A stretch of DNA of 9,558 nucleotides, from positions 1 through 9,558 of the forward strand of contig JAUWMM010000041.1 of NCBI GenBank assembly GCA_030613145.1, read 5' to 3'. The notes beneath the pieces are model-generated. The model searched no databases. It saw nothing but the letters and a program-made list of their open reading frames with translations, and was not told the origin of the DNA. A program made the translations under genes and the position numbers. Source of the DNA: Desulfobacterales bacterium (GTDB lineage: Bacteria; Desulfobacterota; Desulfobacteria; Desulfobacterales; C00003060). Positions 6,603-9,558 of the stretch are shown here, in pieces (the first letter of the stretch is position 1; every line of letters begins with the position of its first letter).

Positions 6603-7325
6603 TCAGCCTCCGACCTTGGAGATCCCGAGATAATTGCTTTTCAATTCCTCGTCGTGAACCAACTCTGCCATGATGCCGCTGTGGACTACAATCCCGTCGT
6701 CAAGGATGTAAAAATTATCTCCCACCGAACTGGCCATTGAAAAATTCTGTTCCACCAGTATCACAACACTGTGATCTTTTATCCGGTTTATTACTTCGAT
6801 AAGGGACTCCACGATGATCGGCGCCAGGCCCTTTGAGGGCTCATCAATGAGAAGGAGCGAGGTATCGTTAACAATGGCCCTGGCAATGGCTAGCATCTGC
6901 TTTTGCCCCCCGCTGAGGTTCCCGGCCTTTGCCTTCCAGAACTTTCGGAGATCAGCAAACATTTCGAGCGTCCTATCCAGCCTCTGGTATGTTGCTTCGT
7001 CTTCTATGAGCATGGCAACCCGCATGTTTTCCTCGACCGTTAGGCCGGAAAAAACCCCCATATCCTCGGGAACAAATCCGATCCCCATACGGGCGATCTC
7101 GTAAGGTTTTCTCCTTTGTATTTCCTTTCCTCTGAAAAGGATCCTCCCCTCGGAAGGTGGTAGAAGCCCCATAACCGTCTTGATGGCCGTGCTCTTGCCG
7201 GCGCCGTTTCTGCCGATGAGCACTGTTACTGCGTCGGCCCCGACTTCAAAGGAGATCCCTTGAAGGATATGGTGCTGACCTATAAAGGTGTGGACGCCTT
7301 CAACCTTTAAAACGGTTTCACTCAC
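6603..7325 (-). CDS. livF: ABC transporter ATP-binding protein (LivF family)
   Basis: This is one of two cytoplasmic ATPases of the importer: 240 residues, the normal length. Walker A is GRNGAGKST (38-46), the ABC signature is LSGGQ (137-141) and Walker B with the catalytic Glu is LLLIDEP (157-163, Glu162). The H-loop position reads VEQN (191-194) with Gln instead of His, which is normal for LivF-type subunits, where the LivG partner supplies the His. The C-terminus ends in the YLGI motif typical of LivF. The start is GTG 7325, supported by GGAGGAG about 6 bases upstream. It overlaps the end of the LivG gene by 8 bases (GTGAGTGA), so translation of the two ATPases is probably coupled, as expected for a heterodimer. 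Confidence 0.95.
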   Translation of the reverse strand: MSETVLKVEGVHTFIGQHHILQGISFEVGADAVTVLIGRNGAGKSTAIKTVMGLLPPSEGRILFRGKEIQRRKPYEIARMGIGFVPEDMGVFSGLTVEENMRVAMLIEDEATYQRLDRTLEMFADLRKFWKAKAGNLSGGQKQMLAIARAIVNDTSLLLIDEPSKGLAPIIVESLIEVINRIKDHSVVILVEQNFSMASSVGDNFYILDDGIVVHSGIMAELVHDEELKSNYLGISKVGG

Positions 7326-8094
7326 CTTTCACTCCTCCGCCCAGGTATGCAGCCTGAACAGCCTCACTTTGATATATTTCTTCGGGATCACCATCAGCGA
7401 TCAATCTTCCATCCTGTAGTACCGCGATGGTGTCTGACAAGGTCATAATCATATCCATCTTATGTTCCACAAGGAGCATGGTTCGATCCCTGGAATCCTT
7501 GAGTCTCTCCAGGATTACCAGGATGGCGGGGACTTCCTCCTGACTCATGCCCGCCGTGGGTTCGTCAAGGAACAGTATTTCCGGTTTAAGAGAAAGCAGA
7601 ATGGCTATTTCCAGCTTTCTCTGCTCCCCATGGGTGAGATCGCTGGCCGGTTTTGCCCACTTATCATCCAGGAGCACCTCTTTTAGGATTTCATAGGCCT
7701 CATCTTCATATGCCGAGAAGTGAAGGTAGTTCCGCCAGAAATTCAGGCCTACGCCCTCACGGGCCTGGATGGCAACCCGTACATTCTCCAGCACGCTCAA
7801 AAGAGGGAAAATGTTGGTCAGCTGAAACGAGCGACCCATCCCCAGACGGGTCCTGTCTGCAATACCCAGACGAGTAATATCCTCCCCCTTCAAAAACACC
7901 TTTCCCTCGGTCGGCTTATACTGGCCTGTCAATAGATTGAACAAGGTTGTTTTTCCTGCTCCGTTCGGGCCTATGATCGATTTCAGGACAAAGGGATTGA
8001 CCGCCATGCTCACATGATCCACTGCCACATGCCCTCCAAAACGGATGGTCAAATCCCTGGTCTCAATAATAGGCGTTTCATTTTCCTTAGCCAT
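7318..8094 (-). CDS. livG: ABC transporter ATP-binding protein (LivG family)
   Basis: This is the partner ATPase: 258 residues from ATG 8094. It carries Walker A GPNGAGKTT (42-50), the Q-loop region SFQLTNIF (89-96), the signature LTHGEQ (153-158; Thr in place of the usual Ser, a common variant), Walker B EILFLDEP (172-179) and the H-loop LLVEH with His211. The insertion between the Q-loop and signature (GVGLNFWRNYLHFSAYEDEA) is typical of LivG and helps separate it from LivF. The ending AAYLGGG is also typical. An in-frame TTG at 8121 would add nine residues; ATG 8094 fits the family N-terminus better although its ribosome site (GGATTAAAG) is weak. It is separated from the binding-protein gene by an intrinsic terminator, so its expression probably depends on read-through or a local promoter I cannot identify. 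Confidence 0.94.
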   Translation of the reverse strand: MAKENETPIIETRDLTIRFGGHVAVDHVSMAVNPFVLKSIIGPNGAGKTTLFNLLTGQYKPTEGKVFLKGEDITRLGIADRTRLGMGRSFQLTNIFPLLSVLENVRVAIQAREGVGLNFWRNYLHFSAYEDEAYEILKEVLLDDKWAKPASDLTHGEQRKLEIAILLSLKPEILFLDEPTAGMSQEEVPAILVILERLKDSRDRTMLLVEHKMDMIMTLSDTIAVLQDGRLIADGDPEEIYQSEAVQAAYLGGGVKGE

Positions 8095-8153
8095 CTTTAA
8101 TCCGTGGGATTCCCTTTTCAACCTTTTAAAGTATAGAAAAAAATATCCTTCCT

Positions 8154-8203
8154 AAAAAAATACTCATTTCTTGCTCAACCGTGCAGGCTGAACGAGAAAT
8201 GAG
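8154..8203 (-). terminator. Intrinsic terminator / attenuator between binding protein and LivG genes
   Basis: On the minus strand CTCATTTCT (8203-8195) pairs perfectly with AGAAATGAG (8171-8163). After one mismatch the stem continues through GTTCAGCC against GGTTGAGC, with G-U pairs, to a 5-base loop. The stem is followed by TATTTTTTT (8162-8154). It starts about 17 bases after the stop codon of the binding-protein gene. Partial termination here would give more binding protein than membrane components, as is common in ABC importer operons. Confidence 0.85.
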
Positions 8204-8220
8204 CAACAGCGTATTTGCTT

Positions 8221-9420
8221 CTACTTTTTGTTCAAAATAGGTGGGGCCGTCTCATCCATTGATAATTCCTTAATGAGCACGGGGATGGCCCATGCCACAT
8301 CCGGTTTCACATCAAGCTGAAAGGCGAACATGGACTGAAGGGCCTGATGATCCTCTTTTCGGAACTTCATATTCCCCTTGGGCGTCATGAACTTCATACC
8401 CTCCATGGCCTTGATAAGCTTCTCCGTGTCTGTGCCTCCCGCCTTTGTTATGCCTGAGACAACGGCGCTGGCTGCAGCAAAGCCTCCGCAGGTGAAGAAG
8501 TCCGGCGGTTCTTTGAAGCGCTTGTAATGTTCTTTCACCAGCCAGTCGTTAACGGGATTTTTCGGGTTCTCATAGTAATAGTAAATAGAACCCCTCATTC
8601 CCTTGAGCGGCTTCATCACCTTGAGGGCAGCCAGGACATTTCCTCCGCTGGTGATCTCAATGCCGTATTTATCAAGCCCTGCCGATATCAACTGGGGGAT
8701 AGGCCCACCCTTTCCGGCCCAAATGACAAAGACATACTTGGGTGTGGGTTTGTCCTTCAAGGCCTCGATAACCCTCTGGACGGGAGCCGTGAAATCGGTG
8801 GCCTTGGGGTCCGCATACTCCTCATGGACTATCTTTGCACCGAGTTTCTCAGCAGCCTTCTTGTAAGCGGCGACGCCGTCTTTGCCAAATGCGTAGTCCT
8901 GGGCTATGGTGGCAATGCTGACGCCCGGCTTGGAAATGGCGGCGGCATTGGAGATTGCATCCTGACCGGAATTCCGGCCCGTGCGGAAAATATAGCGATT
9001 CCATGCTTTGCCTGTAATGGCATCGGCCACAGCAGGTTCCACGATGAGGATCTTCTTAAATTGCTGTGCCACAGGAAGAATGGCCAAGGCCACGCCGCTG
9101 CTCGTCGGCCCTATTACCAGATCCACCTTGTCGTCGCTGTAGAGCTTGGTGAGGAGCATCTTGGCCCTTGCCGCCTTGAGTTGCGTGTCCTCAACAAATA
9201 GCTTCACATCCCTTCCTATGATCTTATTGGTCCCCTTGGTGAAATACTCCAGCCCCATTTTAAAGCAGGTGACCTCGGCCTTTCCGTAGATCTCATAGGC
9301 TCCGCTCAAGCCCTGCATGATCCCGATCTTGATGGGGTCCGCCGACATGGCCGGCTGTGAAAAAAAGAACAATGCCAAAACAGCCATGGCCAACAAACAA
9401 CCGATTTTCTTTGCTTTCAT
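8221..9420 (-). CDS. Periplasmic substrate-binding protein of HAAT-type ABC transporter (LivJ/LivK family)
   Basis: This is a periplasmic ligand-binding protein with two lobes that delivers solute to the LivH/LivM permease pair. From ATG 9420 it has 399 residues, within the family range. The N-terminus MKAKKIGCLLAMAVLALFFF is a clear signal peptide with probable cleavage after Ala27 (AMSA|DP). The Cys at position 8 precedes the hydrophobic core, so it is not a lipobox. Mature landmarks are IKIGIMQGLSGAYEIYG (30-46), the ligand-loop region GPTSSGVALA (104-113), YAFGKDG (176-182) followed by an EKLGAKIV helix-strand (191-198), and PKGNMKFRKEDHQ (347-359). These are typical of receptor family ligand-binding domains (Peripla_BP_6). 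ATG 9420 follows AAGGAG with 7-base spacing; the longer open frame to 9531 adds a charged stretch not compatible with secretion. The ligand could be an amino acid, an aromatic acid or another small carboxylate. Confidence 0.93.
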   Translation of the reverse strand: MKAKKIGCLLAMAVLALFFFSQPAMSADPIKIGIMQGLSGAYEIYGKAEVTCFKMGLEYFTKGTNKIIGRDVKLFVEDTQLKAARAKMLLTKLYSDDKVDLVIGPTSSGVALAILPVAQQFKKILIVEPAVADAITGKAWNRYIFRTGRNSGQDAISNAAAISKPGVSIATIAQDYAFGKDGVAAYKKAAEKLGAKIVHEEYADPKATDFTAPVQRVIEALKDKPTPKYVFVIWAGKGGPIPQLISAGLDKYGIEITSGGNVLAALKVMKPLKGMRGSIYYYYENPKNPVNDWLVKEHYKRFKEPPDFFTCGGFAAASAVVSGITKAGGTDTEKLIKAMEGMKFMTPKGNMKFRKEDHQALQSMFAFQLDVKPDVAWAIPVLIKELSMDETAPPILNKK

Positions 9421-9500
9421 ACTTTTTCTCCTTTTTTTGGTTGTATGGATTTGCACGCGAATGCGCCCATCTTTCCTAAACCATTTAGTTGCATAAATAA

Positions 9501-9532
9501 TTTGATTTTCCACACGTAATACTTTAATCAAA
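9501..9532. repeat. Inverted repeat upstream of the binding-protein gene (possible operator)
   Basis: TTTGATT (9501-9507) and AATCAAA (9526-9532) form a perfect 7-base dyad with 18 bases between. It lies 80-110 bases before the start codon of the binding-protein gene, where a promoter or operator of the transport operon would be expected. I could not assign convincing -35 and -10 boxes. Confidence 0.3.
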
Positions 9533-9535
9533 CAC

Positions 9536-9552
9536 TAGGCATATAAAGCCTA
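9536..9552. repeat. Short dyad TAGGC/GCCTA at the window edge
   Basis: TAGGC (9536-9540) pairs with GCCTA (9548-9552) around a 7-base AT-rich spacer. It could be an operator half or a terminator stem of whatever lies beyond the window; too short to decide. Confidence 0.2.
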
Positions 9553-9558
9553 AAATAA

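Noticed and set aside
6743..6754. LivF-type ATPase lacks the H-loop histidine (VEQN)
   Set aside because: Gln-Asn at this position is normal for LivF subunits, so it is not a defect or novelty.
8527..9201. Long plus-strand open frame (224 codons) opposite the binding-protein gene
   Set aside because: It is the antisense of a well-supported secreted binding protein, has no family motifs and no convincing ribosome site; it is a codon-usage shadow. Other plus-strand frames (for example 5767-6255, 2232-2636, 799-1313) were rejected for the same reason.
9421..9531. N-terminal extension of the binding protein to 9531
   Set aside because: It would put a charged stretch before a clean signal peptide, and the strong ribosome site belongs to ATG 9420.
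1..9558. CRISPR arrays, tRNA or rRNA genes, transposases, phage genes, toxin-antitoxin pairs
   Set aside because: Looked for on both strands; no regularly spaced repeats, no tRNA-like cloverleaf with matching conserved bases, and no mobile-element proteins were seen.

Overview
The window is a single minus-strand gene block, read from high to low coordinates, with about 50% GC by eye. It looks like a catabolic locus of an anaerobic or facultative bacterium. The flavour of the acyl-CoA enzymes and of the stand-alone response regulator suggests a deltaproteobacterium (Desulfobacterota, sulfate reducer or syntroph type). That placement is inferred from protein resemblance only; no marker gene is present.

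Layout in transcription order. Positions 9420-4454 hold a complete branched-chain-amino-acid-type (HAAT) ABC importer: periplasmic binding protein, an intrinsic terminator/attenuator, LivG-type ATPase, LivF-type ATPase, LivH-type permease and LivM-type permease. Then come an alpha/beta hydrolase (4385-3531), a single-domain response regulator (3358-2852), a short scar that looks like a thiolase start joined to a DUF35 (Zn-ribbon/OB-fold) end (2823-2685), an intact FabG-like NAD-type short-chain dehydrogenase (2642-1878), a broken family III CoA-transferase (1744-576), about 400 bases without a recognisable gene, and the first 58 codons of an AMP-forming acyl-CoA synthetase (176 to the window edge).

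Read together, the block would import an organic acid or amino-acid-like compound, activate it to a CoA thioester (CoA-transferase or synthetase), oxidise it (SDR) and cleave it (thiolase/DUF35). The substrate cannot be read from the sequence.

I see no new defence, mobile or signalling system. The part that deserves attention is 576-2851, where the catabolic half appears to be decaying while the transporter half is intact. The lesions are a thiolase/DUF35 deletion scar, an out-of-frame internal deletion in the CoA-transferase, a pair of compensating frameshifts in the same gene, and Asn in place of its expected catalytic Asp. Two of the inferred shifts fall on GGGG runs, so sequencing or assembly error must be excluded before the decay is taken as biological.
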